Source: Chitinophagales bacterium (GTDB taxonomy: Bacteria > Bacteroidota > Bacteroidia > Chitinophagales > Saprospiraceae). From it: DNA of 64,000 nucleotides. Position numbers and translations under genes: made by a program. The notes under the pieces were generated by a model. The model was not told the DNA's origin, ran no database searches, and worked only from the letters and a program-made list of their open reading frames with translations. Of this stretch, positions 16,895 to 24,728 are shown piece after piece; the stretch's first letter is position 1; each line of letters begins with the position of its first letter. The stretch spans positions 1 through 64,000 of the forward strand of contig JAAFJY010000015.1 in assembly GCA_013299105.1 (NCBI GenBank), in the 5' to 3' direction.

Positions 16895-17584
16895 ATGATA
16901 GAATGGGTACTTTTTGATGCCGATGATACCTTGTTTGACTTTAGAAGGGCCGCAAAACTGGCTTTTTTCCAGACTTTTGAGGCATTAAAATTGGAGTCCG
17001 AACCCGCCTGGTTTGAAGTTTACGAAATTTACAACAAGGCCGTATGGACTGAATATGAAAACCATAAAATCGACGGCCAGACCCTGCGAAGCAAGCGTTT
17101 TGCCGGGCTGTTTTCCCACATCAAGCAACCTGACCTGCATGATCCAGCAGCTTTCAATGACTTGTATCTAAAACTATTGGTTGAAAATTCACACTTGCTG
17201 GATGGTGCATTGGATTTGTTAAATGCCCTGCACGGGAAAGTAAAAATGGCGGTGATCACCAATGGCTTGCACGATGTGCAAAGGCCGAGGATCAAAAAGC
17301 AAAACGTAGGCCATTTTTTTGCTGAAATCGTGGTATCGGAAGAAATTGGCTGCGCCAAACCACAAGTTGAGTATTTTGAATACACTTTTCGCAATCTGGG
17401 AAACCCACCCAAAGACCGGGTATTGGTGGTGGGCGACAACCTCAGCTCAGACATCCAAGGCGCAAAAAATTACGGCCTGAAAAGTTGCTGGTACAATCCC
17501 AGCGGCAAAGAAAATCCGGGCCCTCATTTTCCGGAATATGAGATCCGGGGCCTGGATGAGGTGCGGGAAATTGTGCTAGGCTAA
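16895..17584 (+). CDS. yjjG: YjjG-type HAD nucleotidase
   Basis: A 229-aa haloacid dehalogenase-superfamily phosphatase. Motif I is FDADDTLFDF (two catalytic Asp), motif II is VITNG, the motif III lysine is in GCAKPQVEYF, and motif IV is VVGDNLSSDIQGAKNYGL. The DADDTLFDF start and C1-type helical cap fit the YjjG subgroup, which dephosphorylates non-canonical pyrimidine nucleotides; other HAD phosphatases cannot be excluded. Start 16895 (MIEWVLFD) is chosen because motif I then sits at the usual position; upstream starts add only ten unlikely residues. A 25-bp inverted repeat separates it from the convergent ABC-F gene. Confidence 0.82.
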   Translation: MIEWVLFDADDTLFDFRRAAKLAFFQTFEALKLESEPAWFEVYEIYNKAVWTEYENHKIDGQTLRSKRFAGLFSHIKQPDLHDPAAFNDLYLKLLVENSHLLDGALDLLNALHGKVKMAVITNGLHDVQRPRIKKQNVGHFFAEIVVSEEIGCAKPQVEYFEYTFRNLGNPPKDRVLVVGDNLSSDIQGAKNYGLKSCWYNPSGKENPGPHFPEYEIRGLDEVREIVLG

Positions 17585-17627
17585 GCGCTCGTTTAAAATA
17601 CTTCGAAAGTTTGGTAAATCTGCCAGC

Positions 17628-17678
17628 GCAAGGATTACGTTTACCAAACTTTGAAAGTTTAGCAAACGTAATCCTTGC
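17628..17678. terminator. Large inverted repeat between convergent genes
   Basis: 25-bp arms (17628-17652 with 17654-17678, two mismatches) meet with essentially no loop. The repeat reaches the stop codon of the ABC-F gene. No T tract is present; it probably ends transcription from both sides. Confidence 0.6.
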
Positions 17679-19657
17679 TACCCCTCACCCAATTCCATCC
17701 ATTCCTCCAGGGCCTTTTCCAGTTCAGCTTGCTTGAGCTTGTATTGGTCCATGACCTTATTAGCGTCCGGTTTTTCGTAAAAATTGGGCGCGCTCATTTG
17801 GTCTTGGATCTTTTTGATTTCTTCTTCCAGGCGTTCCACCTTTTTCTCGGCATTGCTGATGGCGCGCTGGATGCGTTTGCGCTCCTCGAAGCTCAGTTCG
17901 GGTTGCACAGGCTTGGGGGCAGGTGCTGGAGTAGCTGGTAATGGTGTAATTGTAATAGGTGTCGGGACCGACACTGGGGTCGAAGGTGCTGCTTTTGCTG
18001 CTGCATTGGTGCTTGCTTTGGCACTCAATTCCACTTGGCGCATGTTGTCGAGGTTGCGCTTTTCGAGGAAGGCGTTCACGTCGCCGATGTAGTTGAACAA
18101 CTGGCGATCGCGGAATTCGATGGTTCGGTTGGTCAAGCTGGCCAAAAAATCACGGTCGTGCGACACCACGATCATGGTGCCGTCGTAGTCCATCAAAGCG
18201 TTTTTCAATACATCTTTAGACAAAATATCAAGGTGGTTGGTAGGTTCGTCCAAGACCAAGAGGTTGAAAGGGTTGAGCAGCAAGCACGCCAGAGCCAAAC
18301 GTGCGCGCTCCCCACCCGAAAGAACGGATACTTTCTTGTCTGCATCTTCTCCACTGAACATGAAAGCGCCCAGGATATGGCGCAAACGGGTACGCATCTC
18401 CGGCGGAGATGCGTTCTCCATGGTCTGCAGCAAAGTCAGGTTGGCGTGTAGGGTATCAGATTGATTCTGAGCATAATAGCCAATTTTGACATTGTGGCCG
18501 AGGTTGAGTTCACCCGCACTCAGGGCGATCTCATCTACGATGATTTTGGCCAAAGTGGTCTTGCCTTGCCCGTTTTGGCCAACGAAGGCTATCCGGTCGC
18601 CGCGATCGAGTTTGATGTCAACCTTATCAAGGATCAGCGATTCGCCGTAGCGTTTTTCTATTTTTTTGCCTTCCAAAACGATCTGGCCCGAGCGTGGCGC
18701 AGCAGGGAAGCGCAGGTTCATCACTGCGGTATCCTCGTCTTCGATTTCGATGCGCTCGATTTTATCCAGTTGTTTTTGCATGGACTGGGCCATCTTGGTT
18801 TTCGTGGCCTTGGCCATGAATCGGTTGATGGTTTTTTCGCGGTCGGCGATTACTTTTTGCTGGTTTTCGTAAGCGGCTTTTTGCTTTTCGCGGCGGTCCT
18901 GGCGGAGTTCTACAAACTTGGAATAGGGCGCTTTGTAGTCAAAAGCACTGCCCAATTCTACCTCAACAGTACGATTGGTACAATTGTCCAGAAACTCTTT
19001 GTCGTGCGAAATGAGGATCACTACCCCTGAATAATCCTTCAAAAAGCCTTCGAGCCAGATGATGGATTCGATGTCGAGGTGGTTGGTAGGTTCGTCGAGC
19101 AGCAGGTAGTCGGGCTTTTGCAGCAGCATTTTGGCCAACTCAATACGCATCTGCCAGCCACCGCTGAACTCATCGGTCAAGCGGGTAAAGTCTGTTTGCT
19201 TGAAGCCCAAACCTTTCAATACCCTTTCTGCTTCGCCTTGCACCGCCTCGCCGCCTAGGTAGTGAAAACGATCGTTGGCGTGAGCAAAGTCTTCCAGCAA
19301 TTGCATGTATTCGTCGCTGTCGTAGTCGGTGCGCTCGGCCATTTCGCGGTTCATCTCTTCGATCTCCAACTCCAGGGCTTTGGCGCTGGCAAAGGCGGTC
19401 ATGGCCTCGTCGAGCACGGTTTTGCCACGCGGGATGTCCATTTCCTGGTGCAAAAAGCCCAAAGAACTGTGGGTGGGGCGTTGCACTTTGCCCTCTTGAG
19501 GACTCATCTCCCCGGCGATGATTTTCAACAAAGTCGACTTTCCGGCACCGTTGCGGCCCACTAGACCTACTTTATCGCGGTCGCCAACTACTAGATTGAC
19601 GCGATTCAGCAGGATGCGGTCGCCATACTGCACATATACGTTGTTGATGCTGATCAT
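17678..19657 (-). CDS. ABC-F family ATPase (Uup-like)
   Basis: A 659-aa soluble protein with two ABC ATPase domains and no membrane spans. The first has Walker A GRNGAGKST, LSSG-like FSGGWQMR and Walker B YLLLDEPTNHLD; the second has GQNGQGKTT, LSGGERARL and LLVLDEPTNHLD. Between them lies the charged P-site-type linker (about residues 250-330, DRREKQKAAYENQQKVIADR). After a Pro-rich spacer (about 550-590) the C-terminus is a coiled coil as in Uup. ABC-F proteins act on the ribosome. The frame opens to 19906, but MISINNVYV at 19657 is the family start and has a TAnnTTTG box upstream at 19682. Confidence 0.9.
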   Translation of the reverse strand: MISINNVYVQYGDRILLNRVNLVVGDRDKVGLVGRNGAGKSTLLKIIAGEMSPQEGKVQRPTHSSLGFLHQEMDIPRGKTVLDEAMTAFASAKALELEIEEMNREMAERTDYDSDEYMQLLEDFAHANDRFHYLGGEAVQGEAERVLKGLGFKQTDFTRLTDEFSGGWQMRIELAKMLLQKPDYLLLDEPTNHLDIESIIWLEGFLKDYSGVVILISHDKEFLDNCTNRTVEVELGSAFDYKAPYSKFVELRQDRREKQKAAYENQQKVIADREKTINRFMAKATKTKMAQSMQKQLDKIERIEIEDEDTAVMNLRFPAAPRSGQIVLEGKKIEKRYGESLILDKVDIKLDRGDRIAFVGQNGQGKTTLAKIIVDEIALSAGELNLGHNVKIGYYAQNQSDTLHANLTLLQTMENASPPEMRTRLRHILGAFMFSGEDADKKVSVLSGGERARLALACLLLNPFNLLVLDEPTNHLDILSKDVLKNALMDYDGTMIVVSHDRDFLASLTNRTIEFRDRQLFNYIGDVNAFLEKRNLDNMRQVELSAKASTNAAAKAAPSTPVSVPTPITITPLPATPAPAPKPVQPELSFEERKRIQRAISNAEKKVERLEEEIKKIQDQMSAPNFYEKPDANKVMDQYKLKQAELEKALEEWMELGEG

Positions 19658-19681
19658 AATTGCTACTCCATTTTCGGGGTG

Positions 19682-19689
19682 CAAAATTA
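19682..19689 (-). promoter_or_regulatory. -7 promoter box (TAATTTTG) for the ABC-F gene
   Basis: A full TAnnTTTG match 25 bp upstream of the preferred ATG at 19657, giving a short leader of roughly 18 nt. Confidence 0.55.
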
Positions 19690-19747
19690 GATAAAAACAC
19701 AGAAACCTTGCGGTTTTCTTGCGAACTTTGCAATCGAATTTTTGAAA

Positions 19748-20767
19748 ATGACCAAACAAGACCGCATCGAAGCCCTGGCTACCTGGGGAGAACGCCTGGC
19801 CGCTGGAGACGAATACCTGCAAGCAGTAATGCAACGCACTGCCTATCACAACCCCTGGTTTACCCTGGCTAACCAAGAATTGGCGCTTAAGGCCATTACT
19901 GAGCATTTTTTGAACCGCGAAAATTTGATCCAGTGGCTTGATCAGTATAAACTAGACGGAGTACGTGAGGTTAAAGTTAGCCTGGTCATGGCAGGGAATT
20001 TACCCTTGGTAGGTTTTCACGATGTACTTTGTGTATTGGCGGCGGGCATGAAAGCGGTGGTCAAGCTTTCGGATAAAGATCCCTACTTGCTGCCAGCAGT
20101 TTTAAGGGTTTTGGCGCAAGTTGCGCCCGAACTCGCTGCAAGATGTGAAATCGTAGAAAGGTTAAGTGAAATGCAAGCCGTAATCGCGACTGGTAGCAAC
20201 AATTCGGCACGTTATTTTGAAGCTTATTTTGGAAAGTATCCCCACATCATCCGCAAAAACCGGCATGCGGTGGCGGTATTGGATGGAGAAGAAACACCTG
20301 CGGAATTGCATGCCTTGGGCATAGACGTTTTCCGTTATTTTGGACTGGGCTGCCGCAATGTATCCAAACTATATGTGCCAAAGGGCTACAATTTCGAGCC
20401 CCTACTGGAAGCCTTGCACGAGTACCGCGACATTGTTTTGCACACCAAGTACAAGAATAATTTCGACTACAATTTTGCCCTTTTTATCCTCAACAAGGTC
20501 CCATATGTGGCCAATGGTTGCATCATGATGATCGAAGAGCCAGGTTTAAGTTCAGCCATTGCTACCCTCCACTATGATTATTATGAAGACAAATCAGCCT
20601 TGGAGACCGTTTTGAAGACCAAAGAAGAAGAAATCCAATGCATCGTAGCGAGTAAACCACTTGGGGCCTTGTCCACCATCCCCTTCGGCAAAGCCCAGGA
20701 GCCTGCGCTCTGGGACTATGCCGATGGGGTGGATGTAATGGCGTTTTTGCAAGGCTTGCCTGAATAG
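19748..20767 (+). CDS. LuxC-like acyl-CoA reductase
   Basis: A 339-aa member of the aldehyde-dehydrogenase superfamily related to LuxC. It has LVMAGNLPLVGFHDVLCVLAAG, the cofactor-region VIATGSNNSARYFEAYFGK, and the nucleophilic cysteine in FGLGCRNVSKLYVP. It probably reduces an acyl-CoA or acyl thioester to an aldehyde; the physiological substrate is unknown. The start is ATG 19748; a TTG lies two codons upstream. It is divergent from the ABC-F gene, and its stop touches the stop of the convergent lipoprotein gene (20767/20768) with no spacer. Confidence 0.8.
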   Translation: MTKQDRIEALATWGERLAAGDEYLQAVMQRTAYHNPWFTLANQELALKAITEHFLNRENLIQWLDQYKLDGVREVKVSLVMAGNLPLVGFHDVLCVLAAGMKAVVKLSDKDPYLLPAVLRVLAQVAPELAARCEIVERLSEMQAVIATGSNNSARYFEAYFGKYPHIIRKNRHAVAVLDGEETPAELHALGIDVFRYFGLGCRNVSKLYVPKGYNFEPLLEALHEYRDIVLHTKYKNNFDYNFALFILNKVPYVANGCIMMIEEPGLSSAIATLHYDYYEDKSALETVLKTKEEEIQCIVASKPLGALSTIPFGKAQEPALWDYADGVDVMAFLQGLPE

Positions 20768-21490
20768 TTACTCTTCCAATTTCTTCCAATCGATGCGTTT
20801 CCACCAAAAGCTGAAATTGAAATTGCTCATGTTTTGGGCTCCAACAATAACCAAAATATTGTTATTGAGGGTCATGATCATGCCATTGCTTTTGTCACTA
20901 GGCTTGTAAAATTCCAGGTATTCCAGTCCATTCCAAGTGCCTTCTTTGCGCGTAACATCGGGGTCTTCGAGGTCCATAGGCAGGTTTTCAAAAGCATTTC
21001 CCATTTTGCCTAACACGCCACCTAGTACAGCAATTTGGATGTTTTGGTCTCCTTTTTCATAAACTGTACTGGCACTGGATAGGATTCCAAAGGCATTTTG
21101 ACTGCTGTATTCGGTGCGTTTGAACCAACCGATGTTTTCGGGGAAAAGACTGTTTAATATTTTGGGATTTAGTTTTACGCTTTCTTCTGAGTTGAGGTTT
21201 AATTCTCCTGATTCTTGACCAATATTGAGCCTTTCGAGTTGGGCAATGGTTTTTTCAAGGTCTTCGGCGCGAAATGATATTTTTCCTTCTTCGGAGTCGA
21301 TGTTGAGTTTAAAGCCGTTTTTGCCATCGCCGTCAATTTTTATTTCCTCACCTTCTTTGCTGCTAATATTGAGGTGAAAGCCATCTTCTTCGACTTCTTT
21401 TTTCGTCTCTTGGGCTTTTGAACTACAGGCATTGCCTGCTAAAGCGATGATTACCAATAGGGTTAAGGGTAGTTTGAGCAGGTTTTTCAT
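20768..21490 (-). CDS. Putative lipoprotein of unknown function
   Basis: A 240-aa protein beginning MKNLLKLPLTLLVIIALAG and then NACSSK, a signal peptide with a loose lipobox and Cys near residue 22. Residues 35-85 contain repeated acidic strands (GFHLNISSKEGEEIKIDGDG, then GFKLNIDSEEGKISF) that look like an internal duplication. The C-terminal half (ENIGWFKRTEYSSQNAFGI, later WNGLEYLEFY) is unrecognised and compact. It has a promoter box at 21507. Its gene abuts the acyl-CoA reductase tail to tail. Confidence 0.6.
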   Translation of the reverse strand: MKNLLKLPLTLLVIIALAGNACSSKAQETKKEVEEDGFHLNISSKEGEEIKIDGDGKNGFKLNIDSEEGKISFRAEDLEKTIAQLERLNIGQESGELNLNSEESVKLNPKILNSLFPENIGWFKRTEYSSQNAFGILSSASTVYEKGDQNIQIAVLGGVLGKMGNAFENLPMDLEDPDVTRKEGTWNGLEYLEFYKPSDKSNGMIMTLNNNILVIVGAQNMSNFNFSFWWKRIDWKKLEE

Positions 21491-21506
21491 GTTGAATTGG
21501 TTTGTG

Positions 21507-21514
21507 CAAAAGTA
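21507..21514 (-). promoter_or_regulatory. -7 promoter box (TACTTTTG)
   Basis: A full TAnnTTTG match 17 bp upstream of the lipoprotein ATG at 21490, implying a very short leader. Confidence 0.55.
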
Positions 21515-21635
21515 GGGGAGGAGGGTAATGGTCTGCTTGGAAATTCGACTAGTCAAGGTGTTTTGACGCTAAAACAAGGTGATTATCAGATTAGAAAAAG
21601 ATGGACATAAAAAGGGGGCATAAAAAAGATGGGCA

Positions 21636-21674
21636 TAAAAAATGGGGTCGCACATCAATGAGACGTGCAACCCC
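21636..21674 (-). terminator. Terminator after the subtilase gene
   Basis: On the minus strand GGGGTTGCAC pairs with GTGCGACCCC (one mismatch), followed by ATTTTTTATG. The plus strand also has a run of seven T, so it is probably bidirectional. Short repeats of GGCATAAAAA lie just beyond (21607-21641). Confidence 0.8.
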
Positions 21675-21699
21675 TTTTTTTGTAAGAACCTGATGTTGC

Positions 21700-23355
21700 T
21701 TATGGCCGAATATTGTCTTTCGGTGTCAGTTCACTTGCGCTTTTGATGCTGCGAGCCGGGGTACCTTTCTTCTTTCCAGGTGTTTTGGCGGCCAGTTCTA
21801 CAGCTTTTTCCAGGTTAGCGATACCGCCACTTGTACTCAGGGTGCTGAATGAAACCATTTCGTCTTCCGTGCCTGGTTTTAACACTTTGATGTCTTGCTT
21901 GATCACAGAGCCGGTCATTACTTCTTTGACCTGAGCGGCAGTGAGATCTGGGAAATATGAACGGATCACTGCGGCGATACCAGCGACCACTGGGGCCGCC
22001 ATAGAGGTGCCCTGCTGGTTTTCGTAAGTGTTTTCAGGCATAGTGGAATAAATCTGTACTCCAGGTGCAAAAACATCAACCAAGTTGCCACTGTAATTGG
22101 AAAAGTCAGCCGCCAAATGATCGCCGATTTCAGGATTCAAGGCACCAACTTCGATCCAGTTTTTTGCTCTTTTTTTGCTGAATTTGTCGTTGGGATAGTT
22201 GTTGTCGCCTGTATTTTCACTGCCATCGTTGCCTGCGGCGTGGATCAAGAGTACGTCTTTTTTCAAAGCATACTTGATGGCTTCGTAGACTACTTCTTTG
22301 TGTGGTGATTGGCCTTTGCCAAAGCTCATGTTGATCACCGTAGCCCCATTGTCTACTGCGTAACGGATTGAGTTGGCCACGTCTTTGTCGCGTTCGTCGC
22401 CATCAGGTACGGTGCGGATGGCCATGATGCGTACATTGTCAGCTACCCCGTCGATGCCAATTTTGTTACCTCGCGCTGCACCGATGATGCCCGCAACGTG
22501 AGTACCATGTGTAGCGTCGGGGCCTTTTACGTCAGGATTGCCATAGTTGCGTTGGGTCAGGTCATTGTAATTGTCGCCAACCAAGCTGCGAGGTTCAAAA
22601 TCCGGGTTAAAGTTGTACCTGGCGTTGCTGTAATAATAGTAGTATGGCTCGGTAATCTGTTTGGCAACATCCTTGAACGTAGCACCACCTTCGATGTTTT
22701 GGACAAAAACCTGCTTCACTCGGTTCATGCGTGGATCGTCCAGTTTGAGGGTTTTGAGCTCGTTCAAGGTTGGTTCGTCGGTGCCTAGTGCTTTGACGAG
22801 ATCGTCGAGCATTTTTTTCAAACCTTCGTATTGCGCCAATTGCTCCTCGTTCTTTTTGCGGTTGGATTCTACCGTGTTTTTGTACTCTTCGTACTGTTCA
22901 AATTCCTTTTTGGCCGCGCCAGTTAGTTTAGAGCCATCAACACCATCGTATTTTTTTCGCAATTGAACATAAAGTCTGGTCACTTCTAGGTTATCATAGT
23001 GGATGTTTTCTCCTTTGGCATTGCCAATGAAATTCCAGCCGTGAATGTCATCGATGTAGCCATTGTTGTCATCGTCGATGCCATTGCCTGCAATTTCCTT
23101 GGGGTTGACCCACATCACGTCTTTGAGGTCTTCGTGCTTGTAATCCACTCCACCGTCAATCACTGCTACGATCACAGGTTGGCCTTTGCGGCCCGCAGGC
23201 AGGCGCTTGTAGATAGATTCGGTTCCGACTCCGGGCACGCCATCTTTAGCGGGGTCAAGGTTGAACCAATTTTGGGGTACTGCATCTTGGGCAAAAAGCC
23301 CTGGGACCGCAAACAGAGCAGTCAGCAAAAAAGCAAAACTAAATTTGAGCTTCAT
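21700..23355 (-). CDS. Secreted subtilisin-like serine protease (S8)
   Basis: A 551-aa peptidase with signal peptide (MKLKFSFAFLLTALFAVPGLFAQ). The catalytic Asp is in VIVAVIDGGVDYKHEDL (about residue 65), followed by an acidic GNGIDDDNNGYIDDIHGW loop that probably binds calcium. The catalytic His is in DATHGTHVAGIIGA, and the catalytic Ser in GTSMAAPVVAGIAAV. An insertion of about 130 mostly helical, charged residues (110-240) lies between the Asp and His regions. There is no T9SS sorting domain: the end (KKKGTPARSIKSA) is basic. Periplasmic or outer-surface location is inferred. Confidence 0.93.
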   Translation of the reverse strand: MKLKFSFAFLLTALFAVPGLFAQDAVPQNWFNLDPAKDGVPGVGTESIYKRLPAGRKGQPVIVAVIDGGVDYKHEDLKDVMWVNPKEIAGNGIDDDNNGYIDDIHGWNFIGNAKGENIHYDNLEVTRLYVQLRKKYDGVDGSKLTGAAKKEFEQYEEYKNTVESNRKKNEEQLAQYEGLKKMLDDLVKALGTDEPTLNELKTLKLDDPRMNRVKQVFVQNIEGGATFKDVAKQITEPYYYYYSNARYNFNPDFEPRSLVGDNYNDLTQRNYGNPDVKGPDATHGTHVAGIIGAARGNKIGIDGVADNVRIMAIRTVPDGDERDKDVANSIRYAVDNGATVINMSFGKGQSPHKEVVYEAIKYALKKDVLLIHAAGNDGSENTGDNNYPNDKFSKKRAKNWIEVGALNPEIGDHLAADFSNYSGNLVDVFAPGVQIYSTMPENTYENQQGTSMAAPVVAGIAAVIRSYFPDLTAAQVKEVMTGSVIKQDIKVLKPGTEDEMVSFSTLSTSGGIANLEKAVELAAKTPGKKKGTPARSIKSASELTPKDNIRP

Positions 23356-23415
23356 GTTAGAAAGGTTGTTTCATAATGTCTTGACTTGACAAGCCAGGTA
23401 AAACGACAATTTCGA

Positions 23416-23423
23416 CAAAAATA
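23416..23423 (-). promoter_or_regulatory. -7 promoter box (TATTTTTG) for the subtilase
   Basis: A full TAnnTTTG match on the minus strand 61 bp upstream of the subtilase ATG. Confidence 0.5.
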
Positions 23424-23513
23424 GACCAAGCAAGGCATATTCAATGCCAGATCGGTACTTATCTTGGCCGCAAATCTGTCATATCCCGCATTTTGGGTGT
23501 AAAAAACGCAAGG

Positions 23514-24362
23514 ATGTTTCGTATTTGGTCTTTTTACTTGGTTTACTTGTTGCGCTGGTTCCGTTTTTACCATCAAGCGCTTACCAAATACGATATTCAC
23601 TCGCCTTTTGTTGCGAATTTCATCGAATACGTGTTAGAAGACGACCGGAATTTTTATCTTTTTCCGGAAATCGAGCGAATGAGGGCACGCTTGCTGCGTA
23701 ATCATATTCCTATTGAGATCATGGATTACGGTGCGGGCTCACTGGCTGATCGGCGCAAAATCCGCCCGGTGAGCAGCATCGCCAAGCATGGCGCAGTGTC
23801 GGAAGAAACAGGCAAGCAATTGTTCCGTTTGGTGGCTGAATACCGCCCCAAGACCCTACTTGAACTCGGTTGCTCTTTGGGCATCTCAGGCATGTACCTC
23901 GCGGGCGCAACGCACGAAGGACACCTCTATACACTGGAAGGTTGTCCCGAAACCGCACAAATGGCCGATTTGTCTTTCAAAAGGGTAGAAATTAGCAATT
24001 ACACTTTGCACGTCGGCCTTTTTGCTGAAGTTTTGCCCAAAATTTTAGCGGAATTACCACAAGTGGATTTGGTTTATTTTGACGGTGATCACCGCAGTGG
24101 GTCGACTAAAAGTTACTTTGAAGCCTGCCTGACCAAAGCACACCAGGATTCAGTTTTTGTTTTTGCCGACATTCATTGGTCATTGGAAATGCAGGAGGCT
24201 TGGCAGGAATTGCGAAAGCACCCCAAAGTGCGGTGCTCCATTGATTTGTTTCACATCGGAGTTTTGTTCTTCAAGGAAGAAATCCTCGAACCAATGCACC
24301 TTTCCCTTATCAAGGCAAGCCTAAAACCCTGGAGATTGGGTTTTTTTGGACATAAAATATAA
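23514..24362 (+). CDS. Class I SAM-dependent methyltransferase
   Basis: A 282-aa protein of the O-methyltransferase-like (Methyltransf_24) type. Motif I is TLLELGCSLGISGMYLA (about residues 115-131), the strand-2 acid is in LYTLEGCPETAQMA, and VDLVYFDGDHRSGSTKSYFE holds the conserved Asp/His of the group. A conserved N-terminal region (LTKYDIHSPFVANFIEYVL) is common in Bacteroidota relatives. The substrate is unknown. ATG 23514 (MFRIWSFYL) is preferred to a GTG or TTG further upstream. It is divergent from the subtilase. Confidence 0.8.
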   Translation: MFRIWSFYLVYLLRWFRFYHQALTKYDIHSPFVANFIEYVLEDDRNFYLFPEIERMRARLLRNHIPIEIMDYGAGSLADRRKIRPVSSIAKHGAVSEETGKQLFRLVAEYRPKTLLELGCSLGISGMYLAGATHEGHLYTLEGCPETAQMADLSFKRVEISNYTLHVGLFAEVLPKILAELPQVDLVYFDGDHRSGSTKSYFEACLTKAHQDSVFVFADIHWSLEMQEAWQELRKHPKVRCSIDLFHIGVLFFKEEILEPMHLSLIKASLKPWRLGFFGHKI

Positions 24363-24497
24363 GTTCTCAATCCTTTGAGATCCGTTTACGCGTTACAAAC
24401 GCGTGTAAAATGGTTCCGGTCAGAGACCGTGAACCAGCCTCCCGTACGTTTATAATGTGCTTTTGAGAACTTACTGAAAACTTCGGAAAAGTTTCAG
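24361..24497. repeat. Cluster of nested hairpins, possibly a structured RNA
   Basis: Outer arms AAGTTCTCAA (24361-24370) and TTGAGAACTT (24463-24472) pair perfectly. Inside are two further hairpins: TTTACGCGTT with AACGCGTGTAAA (24385-24409, 3-nt loop, 2-nt bulge) and TGGTTCCGGTC with GACCGTGAACCA (24411-24436, 3-nt loop, 1-nt bulge). A fourth hairpin, CTGAAAACTT/AAAGTTTCAG, follows at 24474-24497. The outer arm overlaps the methyltransferase stop codon. Confidence 0.6.
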
Positions 24498-24687
24498 CAG
24501 CGGCACTTTTTGTGATGAAAATGGTTGCTAGCATGACGTTGACTGACCAACGTTTGGGACTTACAGCCCCACCAAACATGGTGTTGACCTTTATCCTACC
24601 AACGTTAGGGGCCTTCAGCCCCGCTAGTATGATGTTGATTGACACGCAGTTGGCTTATTCTGAAAAGTTCTCCGAAGTTTTCAGAAC
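24474..24687. repeat. Inverted-repeat element with two tandem 45-bp units
   Basis: CTGAAAACTTCGGA (24474) and its counterpart TCCGAAGTTTTCAG (24671-24684) form outer arms. Between them two diverged direct copies read ACCAACGTT...CAGCCCC...ATGnTGTTGA (24549-24592 and 24599-24643), preceded by a half copy with GCATGACGTTGACTG. The GCATGACGTTGA word also occurs in the R repeats. Confidence 0.6.
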
Positions 24688-24697
24688 TTAAGATAAT

Positions 24698-24725
24698 TAA
24701 CAACTAACCATTAACAACTAACCAT
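24698..24725. repeat. 14-bp tandem repeat, two copies
   Basis: TAACAACTAACCAT occurs twice head to tail, ending just before the stop of the helicase gene. Confidence 0.85.
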
Positions 24726-24728
24726 TAA

